A stretch of 37,823 nt of DNA, taken from NCBI GenBank assembly GCA_026986725.1, contig JALSOA010000067.1, positions 1-37,823 on the forward strand, written 5' to 3'. The position numbers and the translations under genes are program-made. Position 1 is the first letter of the stretch; the number at the start of each line of letters is the position of its first letter. Under the pieces are notes generated by a model. It was not told where the DNA came from. It saw only the letters and a program-made list of their open reading frames with translations, and made no database searches. This DNA comes from Acidobacteriota bacterium. GTDB lineage: Bacteria > Acidobacteriota > Holophagae > Thermotomaculales > Thermotomaculaceae. This document shows positions 24,484 through 33,669 of this stretch, piece by piece.

Positions 24484-25366
24484 TTATTTCTAACCAAACA
24501 GATAGATCTTTTTCAATTAATTTAGATAATTTTTTTATTTCATCTAAAAAAAACCTATCTAATAATTCCTTTTTAAAAGTTTTAGTTAGTTCAGGGGGTT
24601 TTATCTTTTTTTGATTAATTTTATCTAATGCCCTTATAATTCTTCTTCTAAATTTTTTATTAGGCATGAAAAATTTTCCTATTTTCTTTATATGGTTAGG
24701 CTTGTAGATAAAATCTCTTAAACTTTTCCACCTATATATGCTTGCCTGATTACTTTTGATATTTAAATCAATATTTATACCACTATCTACCCCTAAAAAC
24801 TTCAATAAAGATATAATTGTATTTTTTCTATTAGTTATAAATTCTGTTTCAAATATAATAAAAAACATATTTTCTTTTGGAAAAAACTTTAAAAATCTTT
24901 CTATTTGCTCTGCATAAAAACCTCTATCAATGTAACTAAAATGACTTTTATAAAATTCATCAATTTTTAATCGTTCTGGTTCTAATTTTATAGCGTTTTC
25001 AAAGGATTCACATTCGTACCCTCGCCTATAACTCATCCAATAATGAGAATATGCCCTATCTACTGGGTTTCTCAATATAAAAATAAATTTAACATCTTCC
25101 CCAATGCATTTATAAATTCTTTCGGGGACATATTCAAAATACATATATTCCGGGTCAATTTCACCTATTGCTTTTTCTCCTTTCCATTTTCCAAAAAATT
25201 CTTTTTCATAAAAATCTAATCCTTTGAAAAACAATGAATTATTTTGAAAAAATTTTGTCTCTTTTATTTTTGGAAGATAGATTTCAGGATGTTGTTTTAA
25301 AATATTATGCAAAGTTGTGGTTCCTGATTTTTGGGCTCCAACACAAAAAAAATTTGGTAAAGTCAT
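24476..25366 (-). CDS. PAPS-dependent sulfotransferase
   Basis: About 296 residues. The 5'-phosphosulfate loop is CVGAQKSGTTTLHNILKQHP near the N-terminus, and the 3'-phosphate motif is KFIFILRNPVDRAYSHYW. It is clearly paralogous to the sulfotransferase at 29337-30224: both share HYW after the motif, ENMFFI.FE, and a C-terminal RFF..I..L...I..DLSVW. The frame extends upstream to 25441, but that part overlaps the flippase gene; the ATG at 25366 overlaps the flippase stop (TAATG), with GGGGA upstream, and puts the loop at the normal distance from the start. Confidence 0.9.
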   Translation of the reverse strand: MTLPNFFCVGAQKSGTTTLHNILKQHPEIYLPKIKETKFFQNNSLFFKGLDFYEKEFFGKWKGEKAIGEIDPEYMYFEYVPERIYKCIGEDVKFIFILRNPVDRAYSHYWMSYRRGYECESFENAIKLEPERLKIDEFYKSHFSYIDRGFYAEQIERFLKFFPKENMFFIIFETEFITNRKNTIISLLKFLGVDSGINIDLNIKSNQASIYRWKSLRDFIYKPNHIKKIGKFFMPNKKFRRRIIRALDKINQKKIKPPELTKTFKKELLDRFFLDEIKKLSKLIEKDLSVWLEING

Positions 25367-26721
25367 TATATTTTCCCCTTCCCCCAAAAAGGCAAATAAA
25401 TAGTATTGATTCCATATATAATTTTGATATACAACCAACACGCTAAGTTCCAGAAAATCATACTAATCATACTGGCAGAAGCAGCACCGTTGATACCATA
25501 CAGCGGAATCAAAGAGTAATTTAATATTATATTAAGCACAAGGGCAATCAGTATAACATTCTGAAAAACTTTTTGCCTTCCAGTCATTTGAAGAATGTGT
25601 CCCACACTTCCAACCATCACATTAATCAATTGACCTATAACTAAAATTAGTAATGCAATTGAGCCTATTTCAAAACCCTTACCAAAAAATCCAAGAATCA
25701 TCTTGGGAAAAATTAAAATCAGAATTATTATTGGAATAGAAGTCCAAAATATTAATTTAGTTGATTGTTTAACAATTCTTTCAAACCCCATTAAATCATT
25801 TTTTCCCCAGAATTCTGCAAACTTAGGAGCCAAAATCGTATTTATTGAGGTTAACGAAACAGAAACAATCATTGCCACTTTTACTGCAACATTATATACC
25901 CCAACACAAGTAGCATCACAATACATCCCCAACATAATTGTATCAACCCATCCCATTATTAACATCAATGAATTTGACAAAAAAAGAGGAAAAGAAACAT
26001 TTAATATAAAAGAATAATTTATCTTAACATCTTTTTTTTTGTTAAAGTTATTTAATATATTTAATAAAAAATGTCTCCACAAAAACCAAGAAAAAACAGC
26101 CAAAACAAGTATTGATATTCCATAAGAGAAAAGGGGTAACATCCAAGATTTAACAATATTAAACCCAATAAAAAACAAAATTATTGATAAAAAAGGTATA
26201 CCAACTCTTTGTAGCAACAAATATTCTTTTATCTTTTTTAACCCTCTAATGCTTTCAGAGTGAATAGTAAGAATAACAAAAGGAACAAGAAAAAAAGAAA
26301 TTAAACGAAAAGGCATTATAAGGAAAGAATTATGAAATAATTGTTCAGCTAATATCGGTGCAAGAAAAAAAACTAATATTGAAATAAAAATTGAAAAAGG
26401 AATAACTATTATCATAGATTTTTGATAAATTTTTTTAAGGATTACAGGGTCCATTTTTGCCACATATTCAGCAGTAAATTTTACAAGTGCCGTATCCACA
26501 CCAAGTTTTCCTAATACAGATGCAATATGCAGAACAACAATAGAAAGTGCAAAAATACCCCAAATACTTGCTCCAAAACTCCTTGTAACTATAAGAGTAA
26601 ATATATAACCAAGGCACATTCCAGAAACTTTTAAAAAAAATGCAATACCAGAACCTTTTAACAGTTCAAAGAAATGCCAATCTTTCTGGATTTTGTTTAA
26701 TAAAGGCTTTAAGCTATACAA
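25366..26721 (-). CDS. wzx: Wzx-type polysaccharide flippase
   Basis: A 451-residue MOP-superfamily exporter with about 14 helices. The N-terminal part LLKGSGIAFFLKVSGMCLGYIFTLIVTRSFGA and the second-half segments INTILAPKFAEFWGKNDL and MTGRQKVFQNV are typical of Wzx. It flips undecaprenyl-linked repeat units across the inner membrane. The start is a TTG at 26721 after AAGGAG with 9-base spacing; no ATG start is nearby. It is a paralogue of the flippase at 30227-31588, with matching sequence along the whole length, and each is followed directly by a related sulfotransferase. Confidence 0.9.
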   Translation of the reverse strand: MYSLKPLLNKIQKDWHFFELLKGSGIAFFLKVSGMCLGYIFTLIVTRSFGASIWGIFALSIVVLHIASVLGKLGVDTALVKFTAEYVAKMDPVILKKIYQKSMIIVIPFSIFISILVFFLAPILAEQLFHNSFLIMPFRLISFFLVPFVILTIHSESIRGLKKIKEYLLLQRVGIPFLSIILFFIGFNIVKSWMLPLFSYGISILVLAVFSWFLWRHFLLNILNNFNKKKDVKINYSFILNVSFPLFLSNSLMLIMGWVDTIMLGMYCDATCVGVYNVAVKVAMIVSVSLTSINTILAPKFAEFWGKNDLMGFERIVKQSTKLIFWTSIPIIILILIFPKMILGFFGKGFEIGSIALLILVIGQLINVMVGSVGHILQMTGRQKVFQNVILIALVLNIILNYSLIPLYGINGAASASMISMIFWNLACWLYIKIIYGINTIYLPFWGKGKI

Positions 26722-26979
26722 AAATAATACTCCTTAAAACCTGCTACTATCATATCTAACTTATATTTTCACATAAAATTCTGTCTGTTGTTAATAAAAA
26801 AACTGTTTATACACATTAAAAGCAGTACCTTAAATAAAAGGGGTCTTAAATATAAAAAACTGTTCTAAAAACTTAAAAACCTTTACTGACTTATCTTTTA
26901 ATATTGCATTTATTTAAACATTATCTATACCTTTCTGGCCCATGTTTTTATGTGTTTTTTACTATTTAATTATTTTATT
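26722..26979. other. AT-rich intergenic spacer, longest gap of the glycan locus
   Basis: 258 bases without a gene. It is very AT-rich. I see no terminator hairpin, tRNA, repeat or insertion-sequence end. On the minus strand TATGAT and TATAAG hexamers lie upstream of the flippase, but none has a good -35 partner. It may hold a second promoter for the downstream half of the locus. Confidence 0.5.
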
Positions 26980-28215
26980 TCAAATAGTCTTTCCCAGTAA
27001 TGTTAAATAAAGAGCTTTTAATTTCTTATAGAACTTTTCTTTTGAGAAATTCTTTTCACAAAGCCCTCTTGCATTTTTTGAAAAAACCGTATACTCCTTA
27101 AAATTTATCGCTTCCGCCTTTTTTATGGCATCTCTTAAACTATCAACATCCCCGCTTTTAAACAGAAAGCCATTAAAACCATCTTTTATAAGTTCAGGTA
27201 TTCCACCAATATCAGCCCCAATTACAGGTTTACCCAAACTTAAAGACTCAATAATAGAAAGGGGGTTATTCTCATACCATTCAGAAGGAAGTAATACAAA
27301 TTTAGCATTTTTGATAATATCAATTAACTCATTTCCTTTCTTAACCCCAAGAAACTCAACATTTTCTAAATGATTTTTTTTGACAAATTCTCTTAATTTA
27401 GACTCAATAACCCCTGTCCCAACTATCTTTAATTTTATTTCAGGAAACTCCTTCCACGCATTAAGCAAGGTTAACAAGCCTTTTTCTCTCGAAAGACGCC
27501 CAAAATAAAGATAATATCCATTATGAGAATGCTCTGGCTTATATTTCTTTAAATCTATAAAGTTATATATCTGAACAACCTTGTTTTTTAAATGTGGTTT
27601 ATATTGCAGATGCTTTTTTAAAATAAATTTGCTAACCATTATAAATTTTTCTATATATTTTCCCCATGGAATAAAGAAATCTCTAAAATAACATTCAATT
27701 GCGGATACAGAACTATAAACCACATTATTCCTGTTACATCTTTTTAAAATACAATAATAATAATTCCTCCCTGCACATTTTTCACATATCCTTCCCTGAC
27801 TATCTAAACAAGTATATACAGGACATAACATCCTGTATTCATGAACACTCATAACAACCGGTATGTTATGCTTTTTTAACACGGGTAAAATAGCGGAGGT
27901 CAATCTACCAGAAAAAATATGAAGATGTGCAATCTCCGGTCTCTCTTTTACAATTAATTCTTCAAGTTTAACCCTCGCACTCTTTGAATAGAAAAAATCC
28001 CATACATTTAAAAACTTCTTAAAAGAAGAAAGGTTAAAAAAATTCACATTGTCCACAAAGTATTCCTCAAATTCATACGGCTCATTTTTATCGTTTTTTG
28101 TACTGAAATAAATAACTTTATGACCTTTTTCTTCAAAAAGTCTCCCGGTTTCCAGATAGATCTTTTCAGCCCCTCCTTTTACAAAATGAAAATTATGGAT
28201 CTGTAAAATCTTCAT
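26980..28215 (-). CDS. Glycosyltransferase family 4
   Basis: A 411-residue GT-B transferase. The N-terminus KILQIHNFHFVKGGAEKIYLE has the Gly-rich acceptor loop, VHEYRMLCPVYTC is a family segment, and a cysteine-rich loop follows near residues 136-160 (CEKC...CILKRC), which is common in this subgroup. The donor domain has YYLYFGRLSREKGLLTLLNAW and LPSEWYENNPLSIIESLSLGKPVIG. The sugar is unknown. There is no clear ribosome-binding site before the ATG, but the start overlaps the stop of a small upstream reading frame (ATGA). It may therefore be translated by coupling. Confidence 0.9.
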   Translation of the reverse strand: MKILQIHNFHFVKGGAEKIYLETGRLFEEKGHKVIYFSTKNDKNEPYEFEEYFVDNVNFFNLSSFKKFLNVWDFFYSKSARVKLEELIVKERPEIAHLHIFSGRLTSAILPVLKKHNIPVVMSVHEYRMLCPVYTCLDSQGRICEKCAGRNYYYCILKRCNRNNVVYSSVSAIECYFRDFFIPWGKYIEKFIMVSKFILKKHLQYKPHLKNKVVQIYNFIDLKKYKPEHSHNGYYLYFGRLSREKGLLTLLNAWKEFPEIKLKIVGTGVIESKLREFVKKNHLENVEFLGVKKGNELIDIIKNAKFVLLPSEWYENNPLSIIESLSLGKPVIGADIGGIPELIKDGFNGFLFKSGDVDSLRDAIKKAEAINFKEYTVFSKNARGLCEKNFSKEKFYKKLKALYLTLLGKTI

Positions 28216-28433
28216 ATAATTATCTTAACAATATACATACATTTAAACAACTTTTTTGTAAATAACACCAATTCAGAAACACATACTCCCCCTGCTTTGA
28301 ATTCTAATGTATCAAAAAAAATCCATCCAAAATTCAATTCAACAAAGAAACTGACAATAAAAAACATTACAACCTCAATCCCTACCTGCATTTTCCCAAT
28401 AAATTTTTTATAACCAGGAAGCCAGATTAACAT
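28212..28433 (-). other. Small hydrophobic reading frame, possible gene remnant
   Basis: A frame of 73 codons at most, or 51 codons if it begins at the ATG preceded by GAGGTTGTA (about 28367). It encodes mainly hydrophobic residues (MFFIVSFFVELNFGWIFFDTL, then FKAGGVCVSELVLF). That pattern resembles the first helix and loop of O-antigen ligase/polymerase proteins, so it may be the worn start of one. It ends in an ATGA overlap with the following glycosyltransferase, which lacks its own ribosome-binding site, so it could also serve as a coupling leader. Chance occurrence in AT-rich DNA is possible. Confidence 0.3.
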
Positions 28434-29304
28434 TTAACAATTCTTGTAACTTTAATATATCATCTTTGTAAAGTCTTTTTAAATACTCTTTCGTTTCAGG
28501 TTTAATTTCAGGTTTTTTTAGATTTTTTTTCAGCAGTGTTGTTCTTATCTTCAATCTCAATTTTTTCGGGATTAAAACTCTTACCGTGTCTTTAAAAAAA
28601 TTAGGGTGAGTAAAAAATCTCTGTAAAATTATACTTTTTGGAATGCCAGACATATTAAATCTCATACCGATTGTTGTGGGGACAAAAGAATGATCAACCT
28701 TTAAAAACCTATAAATATCCTGAACAAATTTAACAGGATTTTTTTTCAAATCATCAAATAAACAAACCTTAACATTAGAGAAATTGTCAAGAAATGCTTT
28801 CACCTGATTGTAATAGAATCCAGCATCTTTATAATACCAGATAAACTCCCAATTCTCCCTTTTTCTAATTTCTTCCTGTTGCAATGCTTGTTCAAAACTC
28901 AGGTGTTCTCTTCCATCCCTCAACATGTGGGTAAAAGCAGAAAATGCCCTTTCAACTGGATTTCTCAAAACAATAATAATTTTTACATCACCAAAATACT
29001 TTTTTATAAAAGGGATAGAATTTTTATAATAATATAGGGTATCTGTGCTTGCTTCACCTATACAATTCTCTTCTTTTGCATTAGAAAATAATCTGTAATA
29101 CGAATCCCAATCTTTAACAATTTTAGACTCAACCTTTTCATCACCAACACCTTGAAAGGGAAAATATAAAAAATTTGAAGTTATAAACCTTGGTTCTTTT
29201 ACAGGACTCATATATATTCCCGGATGTTCTTCAAGATAACGATATAAAGCAGTTGTCCCTGATTTGGCAGCACCAACAATCAAAAAATTCGGTAATTTAC
29301 CCAT
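28408..29304 (-). CDS. PAPS-dependent sulfotransferase
   Basis: A 298-residue sulfotransferase. The 5'-phosphosulfate loop is IVGAAKSGTTALYRYLEEHP at residues 9-28, and VKEPRFIT follows at the usual position. The 3'-phosphate motif is KIIIVLRNPVERAFSAFTHM, with REHLSFEQAL after it. It is closer to the heparan-type sulfotransferase group than to the sulfotransferase at 20128, and it differs from the paralogous pair by the AFSAFTHML segment. The ATG is preceded only by a weak GTGGG. It would sulfate a precursor sugar in the cytoplasm. Confidence 0.88.
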   Translation of the reverse strand: MGKLPNFLIVGAAKSGTTALYRYLEEHPGIYMSPVKEPRFITSNFLYFPFQGVGDEKVESKIVKDWDSYYRLFSNAKEENCIGEASTDTLYYYKNSIPFIKKYFGDVKIIIVLRNPVERAFSAFTHMLRDGREHLSFEQALQQEEIRKRENWEFIWYYKDAGFYYNQVKAFLDNFSNVKVCLFDDLKKNPVKFVQDIYRFLKVDHSFVPTTIGMRFNMSGIPKSIILQRFFTHPNFFKDTVRVLIPKKLRLKIRTTLLKKNLKKPEIKPETKEYLKRLYKDDILKLQELLNVNLASWL

Positions 29305-29336
29305 TTAACCCACATTAAGCAAGAAGAAAATTAAAG

Positions 29337-30224
29337 TTATTCATTCCTATACCAGACTGATAGATCTCTATCAATTATCTTTTCAAGTTCCTTAATATCC
29401 TCAATAAAAAAACGATCAATCCATTTTAATTTAACCTCATTGTGCAATATGGGAGGGACAAAATCCTCATACATTATTTTATAAATACTCTTTTTAATTT
29501 TTGCCCTATTAACTCTACTCTTAACAACACCCCGTGCAAATTTTTTAAAAATGCTCTCATGATACAACAACTTCCCAACAAATGAGAATACAGGCATTTT
29601 TGCTGGATTTGCCTTTATTTTTAAATTCAAAGGGACATCGGGGTTAACTTCGAGAAATTCGAGGATCTTCTTTATTGTCTGTTCCCTGTTTTTTAAAAAA
29701 TCATTTTCAAAAACTATAAAAAACATATTTTCCTTTTTAAAATACTTTAAAAAGTTTTTTACCCGTTTTGCATACAATCCCATTTCAACATAGCAATACT
29801 TCCTATTTTCCACATTATGCTCACACCTTTTGTCTGAATCTTCAATAGCAGAAGCAAAATCCACATCTTCAAAAACTCTTCTCACATTCATCCAGTAATG
29901 GGAATATGCCCTGTCAACAGGGTTCCTGAACATAAAGATAAGTTTAAGGTCTTCCCCAAATGCTTCGTAAATCCTTTCTGCAACATAATCAGGGAACATA
30001 TAAGATGGATCAATTTCCCCTGCAATTTTTTCATCTCCTCTTTTTTTGAAATATTCATTTTTATAAAATTCAATACCATTATTGTATAAATCATCAAACA
30101 TAAAAAAGCCTGTCTCTTTAATTTCCGGCAAAAATATATCAGGATGCTGCACAAGAATATGATGAAGAGAAGATGTCCCGGCTTTCGGAGCACCAACACA
30201 CATAAAATCAACAATCTTTCCCAT
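29337..30224 (-). CDS. PAPS-dependent sulfotransferase
   Basis: About 295 residues. The 5'-phosphosulfate loop is CVGAPKAGTSSLHHILVQHP, and the 3'-phosphate motif is KLIFMFRNPVDRAYSHYWMN. It is paralogous to the sulfotransferase at 24476-25366. The frame opens at 30263, but the ATG at 30224 has GGAG 7 bases upstream and follows the flippase stop by 2 bases, so it is taken as the start. Confidence 0.9.
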   Translation of the reverse strand: MGKIVDFMCVGAPKAGTSSLHHILVQHPDIFLPEIKETGFFMFDDLYNNGIEFYKNEYFKKRGDEKIAGEIDPSYMFPDYVAERIYEAFGEDLKLIFMFRNPVDRAYSHYWMNVRRVFEDVDFASAIEDSDKRCEHNVENRKYCYVEMGLYAKRVKNFLKYFKKENMFFIVFENDFLKNREQTIKKILEFLEVNPDVPLNLKIKANPAKMPVFSFVGKLLYHESIFKKFARGVVKSRVNRAKIKKSIYKIMYEDFVPPILHNEVKLKWIDRFFIEDIKELEKIIDRDLSVWYRNE

Positions 30225-30226
30225 AA

Positions 30227-31588
30227 TTATTCTCCATTTTTTATTTGAGGGAAAAACACCCATTCACCTGTAAGTTTTTTAACCTTAATAGAAAACATAA
30301 AATTCCAGAAAATCATAGAAACAGCACTTGCAATTGCCGCACCATTTAAACCGTAAACAGGAATTAAAAAATAGTTAAGAAAGATATTTAAAAAAGTGCC
30401 TATAATTAAAACATTTCTATGATACCTTTGATTCCCCGTCATCTGTAATATATTTCCAACACTTCCCGCCATAGCATTAAACAAAAAACCTGATATTAAG
30501 ATTATAAGAGCAACCTTTCCATTGACAAAATCCTTTCCAAAGAGCAAAAGTATTCTGTCAGGAAAAATCAGAATAATTATAACAAAAGGGAAAGTCAGAA
30601 AAAAAACAAGTTTTGAAGCCTGCTTTGCAACTCTTGCAATAGCCTTATAGTCCTTGTTTGCATAGAATTCAGCAAACTTTGGAGCAGCAATTGTATTAAC
30701 TGATGTTAAAAAAACTATGACGATTCTTGCTATCTTTATTGCAACATTGTATATCCCGACATCAGAAACAGAGCCAAGCCAGCCAAGCATAATTGTATCA
30801 GTCCATGTAACCAAAATAATAAGAGAACCTGAAACAAGCATGGGCAGAGAAACATTTAAAATTTCTGAATAAGAAAGACTTTTGGTTGAAACACCAGTAT
30901 TCTCTGCCTTTTTCAAAAGTTTTTGAAAACTAAAAAATGCAACAACAAGCATAATAATTACCGCAGAAATATAAGAAATCTCAGGCGTAAAAACTTTCAA
31001 TTCCAACTTAAAACCAAAATTAAAGCAAAAAACACAAGTAAAAAAGATAAAAATAGCAAAAAGGTTTAACAGACAGGATGAGAACAATATGTATTCTTTG
31101 ATTCTTTTTAAACCCCTTAATCCTTCGGTGTTTATGGATAGATAAACAAGCGGGACAACACCTATTGACATTATTTTAAAATAGGAAGAAAGATATGGTT
31201 TTCCAAGCAAATCTGCCAGAAAGGGGGACAAAAAATAAAGGAGAATGCTAAAAGTTAACGAAAAAACACCTGCAAGTGATAAAACCTTTTTGTAAATACT
31301 TCTCAGGGTTGAAACATCTTTTAAAGAAACATATTCAGAAACAAACCTTAAAAAAGAGATATGCAAACCACCCTTTGCAAATGTTCCGCCTATATTTAAA
31401 AACACAAGTGAAAGGGCGAATATTCCAACTCCAGCAGAACCAAAGTATCTGGATATTAGCATTAGAAAAATATATGAAAAAAACAAGCCTATAATTCTTA
31501 AAACAAATGCAGTCCCAGAACCCTTTAAAAGTTCAAGGAAATGGGGGTCTTTTTGCAGTTTATCTTTTAAATCCTTTATCAATTGCAT
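30227..31588 (-). CDS. wzx: Wzx-type polysaccharide flippase (second copy)
   Basis: A 453-residue MOP-superfamily exporter with about 14 helices. It matches the other flippase at many points: LLKGSG.AF..., TEGLRGLKRIKEYILF, NTIAAPKFAEFYANKDY, MTGNQRYHRNVLIIG, PVYGLNGAAIASAVSMIFWN. It follows cysC by a single base and has no strong ribosome-binding site, so it may rely on coupling to cysC. Two flippases in one locus suggest either two repeat-unit types or a recent duplication. Confidence 0.9.
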   Translation of the reverse strand: MQLIKDLKDKLQKDPHFLELLKGSGTAFVLRIIGLFFSYIFLMLISRYFGSAGVGIFALSLVFLNIGGTFAKGGLHISFLRFVSEYVSLKDVSTLRSIYKKVLSLAGVFSLTFSILLYFLSPFLADLLGKPYLSSYFKIMSIGVVPLVYLSINTEGLRGLKRIKEYILFSSCLLNLFAIFIFFTCVFCFNFGFKLELKVFTPEISYISAVIIMLVVAFFSFQKLLKKAENTGVSTKSLSYSEILNVSLPMLVSGSLIILVTWTDTIMLGWLGSVSDVGIYNVAIKIARIVIVFLTSVNTIAAPKFAEFYANKDYKAIARVAKQASKLVFFLTFPFVIIILIFPDRILLLFGKDFVNGKVALIILISGFLFNAMAGSVGNILQMTGNQRYHRNVLIIGTFLNIFLNYFLIPVYGLNGAAIASAVSMIFWNFMFSIKVKKLTGEWVFFPQIKNGE

Positions 31589-31589
31589 C

Positions 31590-32186
31590 TTATATAATTA
31601 TTCCCCTTCCAATCAAAAAACCTAAAATTTCTTTTACTGCTTCTTCCACACTTATGCCCATTGTTTCAATGTGTATATCCGGATTTTCTGGCGGTTCATA
31701 GGGGGAATCAATGCCTGTAAACTCTGTTATCTCTTTGTTTAAGGCTTTTTTGTATAACCCTTTCGGGTCTCTTTTCATGCACTCTTCCAACGGAGTATCA
31801 ACAAATATTTCAATAAAATTCTCTTTCCCGATTATCTTTTTTGCTTTCTCCCTTTCTTTTAAAAACGGGGATATAAAAGCAACAAGAACTATTATTCCGG
31901 CATCAACAAAGAGTTTTGCAACCTCTGCAACCCTTCTTATGTTTTCCACCCTGTCCTTATATGAAAATCCAAGGTCTTTGTTTAAGCCGTACCTTAAATT
32001 GTCTCCGTCTAAAAGATAGGTATGGTAGCCTTTTTTGTTTAATCTATATTCAACCTCATTCGCAATGGTGCTTTTCCCGCTTCCGCTTAAACCTGTAAAC
32101 CACAAAGCACACCCTTTTTGATTTTTGATTTTTTCCCTGTCTTTCCTTGAAACCTTATGATTGTGCCATATAAGGTAATCAGCCAT
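31590..32186 (-). CDS. cysC: Adenylylsulfate (APS) kinase
   Basis: A 198-residue kinase. The P-loop is TGLSGSGKST (31-40), followed by LLDGDNLRYGLNKDLGFS, the DGDN..R motif that binds APS, and later FISPF and FVDTPLEECMKRDPKGLYKKA. It phosphorylates APS to PAPS with ATP. Placed directly after cysD and cysN and directly before a flippase and sulfotransferases, it probably supplies PAPS for glycan sulfation rather than for sulfate reduction. 14 bases separate it from cysN. Confidence 0.95.
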   Translation of the reverse strand: MADYLIWHNHKVSRKDREKIKNQKGCALWFTGLSGSGKSTIANEVEYRLNKKGYHTYLLDGDNLRYGLNKDLGFSYKDRVENIRRVAEVAKLFVDAGIIVLVAFISPFLKEREKAKKIIGKENFIEIFVDTPLEECMKRDPKGLYKKALNKEITEFTGIDSPYEPPENPDIHIETMGISVEEAVKEILGFLIGRGIII

Positions 32187-32200
32187 AAAATCTCTGCTTT

Positions 32201-33667
32201 CTAATCAAGTTCTTCAATTGGTTTGCATCCCCATTCGGGGTAATGCTCCCTTATAAATTTGTTTAAAGCAATCTCGCTTTCGGTGTATATCCTCCTTTTC
32301 TTCCTCTTTGTTGATTCACCCACTATCATTCCGGCGGCAACAGTGTTGTTTGTCAATTTGTCAATTAGAATAAATGAGCCTGTTGACTTGTTTTCTTCGT
32401 AAAGGTCAAATGCAACCTCTTCAACAAGGTCTATCTGAACCCTTGCAATGTCGTTTAATTCAAGGGTTTTTGCCTCTATCTTCTCCCAGGTGTTTACATC
32501 TTTTTTAAAAAGTATTCTGCTTACAATTGCAGTTGTCTCTTTTGTGTAAAGTTTGATTATGTACTCCCTGTTTTTCAAGGGCTCTTCGTCCATCCAGACA
32601 AGCATTGCCTCAAAGGAATCGTTGAACTTCGGCTGCTTTTCTCCCTCTTTTGCAATTAAATCTCCCCTGCTTACATCAATGTCTTTTTCAAGCAAAAGGG
32701 TAACCGCCATAGGGGGATAGGCTCTGGTTAACTTGCTATGTTTTTTGTCTTTTTTGCTGTCAACAGGGTTTATAGGCTTAACAATAGATTTTATTCTTGT
32801 TTTCATTTTTGAAGGATAAACAATAATATTATCCCCTTCTTTTACCAAACCGCCTGCAACATTCCCGCAATATCCTCTGAATTCCTGATTGGGCCTGTTT
32901 ATGTACTGAACAGGGAATCTGAAATCAATATCCCGCCTTAAACCGGTATTTATAACCTTTACAGTGTTTAAGTATTCAAGAAAAACCTTTCCTTTATACC
33001 AGGGCATATTTTGAGACCTTTCAACAACATTGTCCCCCTTTAAAGCACTTATGGGGATAAAATCCACCTCTGGCTCAAAATGCTTGAATGGAAGCGAAAA
33101 TTTCAACTGCTTGAATATCATCTCATAGTCTTTCACTATTTTTTTAAATACCTCTTCTGAGTAATTAACCAGATCCATTTTGTTTACAGCAACAAGGATA
33201 TTTCTTATTCCAAGAAGGCAGATTAAAAACGAATGTCTTTTTGTCTGGGTTAATACTCCATTTCTTGCATCTATCAATATTACAGCAAGGTCTGATGTGC
33301 TTGCGCCTGTTACCATATTCCTTGTGTACTGCTCGTGGCCCGGGGTATCGGCAATTATAAACTTCCTTTTTTCAGAGGAGAAGTATCTATAAGCAACATC
33401 TATTGTTATCCCCTGTTCCCTTTCAGCCTGCAATCCGTCAACAAGGAGAGAAAAATCAATCTCCTCATCTGTTCTTTTGTATTTTTTTTCAGCCTTTAAA
33501 GCAAGCAGATGGTCTTTGAAGATCATTTTTGTTTCATACAACAATCTTCCAATCAGGGTGCTTTTGCCATCATCAACACTTCCGCACGCAATAAACCTCA
33601 ACAATTCCTTTTCTTCATGCCTTTTCAGGTAATCAAGAATATTGTCCTTAATAAGTTCAGCATTCAT
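32201..33667 (-). CDS. cysN: Sulfate adenylyltransferase, GTPase subunit
   Basis: A 488-residue EF-Tu-like GTPase. G1 GSVDDGKST lies at 29-37; G3 ADTPGHEQYTRNMVTGAS and G4 NKMD are present; and the beta-barrel domains follow. It drives ATP + sulfate to APS formation by CysD through GTP hydrolysis. The C-terminal tail (TESEIALNKFIREHYPEWGCKPI) is seen in several bacterial CysN proteins. It follows cysD by 2 bases and is a separate chain from CysC, unlike the CysNC fusion found in some bacteria. Confidence 0.95.
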   Translation of the reverse strand: MNAELIKDNILDYLKRHEEKELLRFIACGSVDDGKSTLIGRLLYETKMIFKDHLLALKAEKKYKRTDEEIDFSLLVDGLQAEREQGITIDVAYRYFSSEKRKFIIADTPGHEQYTRNMVTGASTSDLAVILIDARNGVLTQTKRHSFLICLLGIRNILVAVNKMDLVNYSEEVFKKIVKDYEMIFKQLKFSLPFKHFEPEVDFIPISALKGDNVVERSQNMPWYKGKVFLEYLNTVKVINTGLRRDIDFRFPVQYINRPNQEFRGYCGNVAGGLVKEGDNIIVYPSKMKTRIKSIVKPINPVDSKKDKKHSKLTRAYPPMAVTLLLEKDIDVSRGDLIAKEGEKQPKFNDSFEAMLVWMDEEPLKNREYIIKLYTKETTAIVSRILFKKDVNTWEKIEAKTLELNDIARVQIDLVEEVAFDLYEENKSTGSFILIDKLTNNTVAAGMIVGESTKRKKRRIYTESEIALNKFIREHYPEWGCKPIEELD

Positions 33668-33669
33668 AT

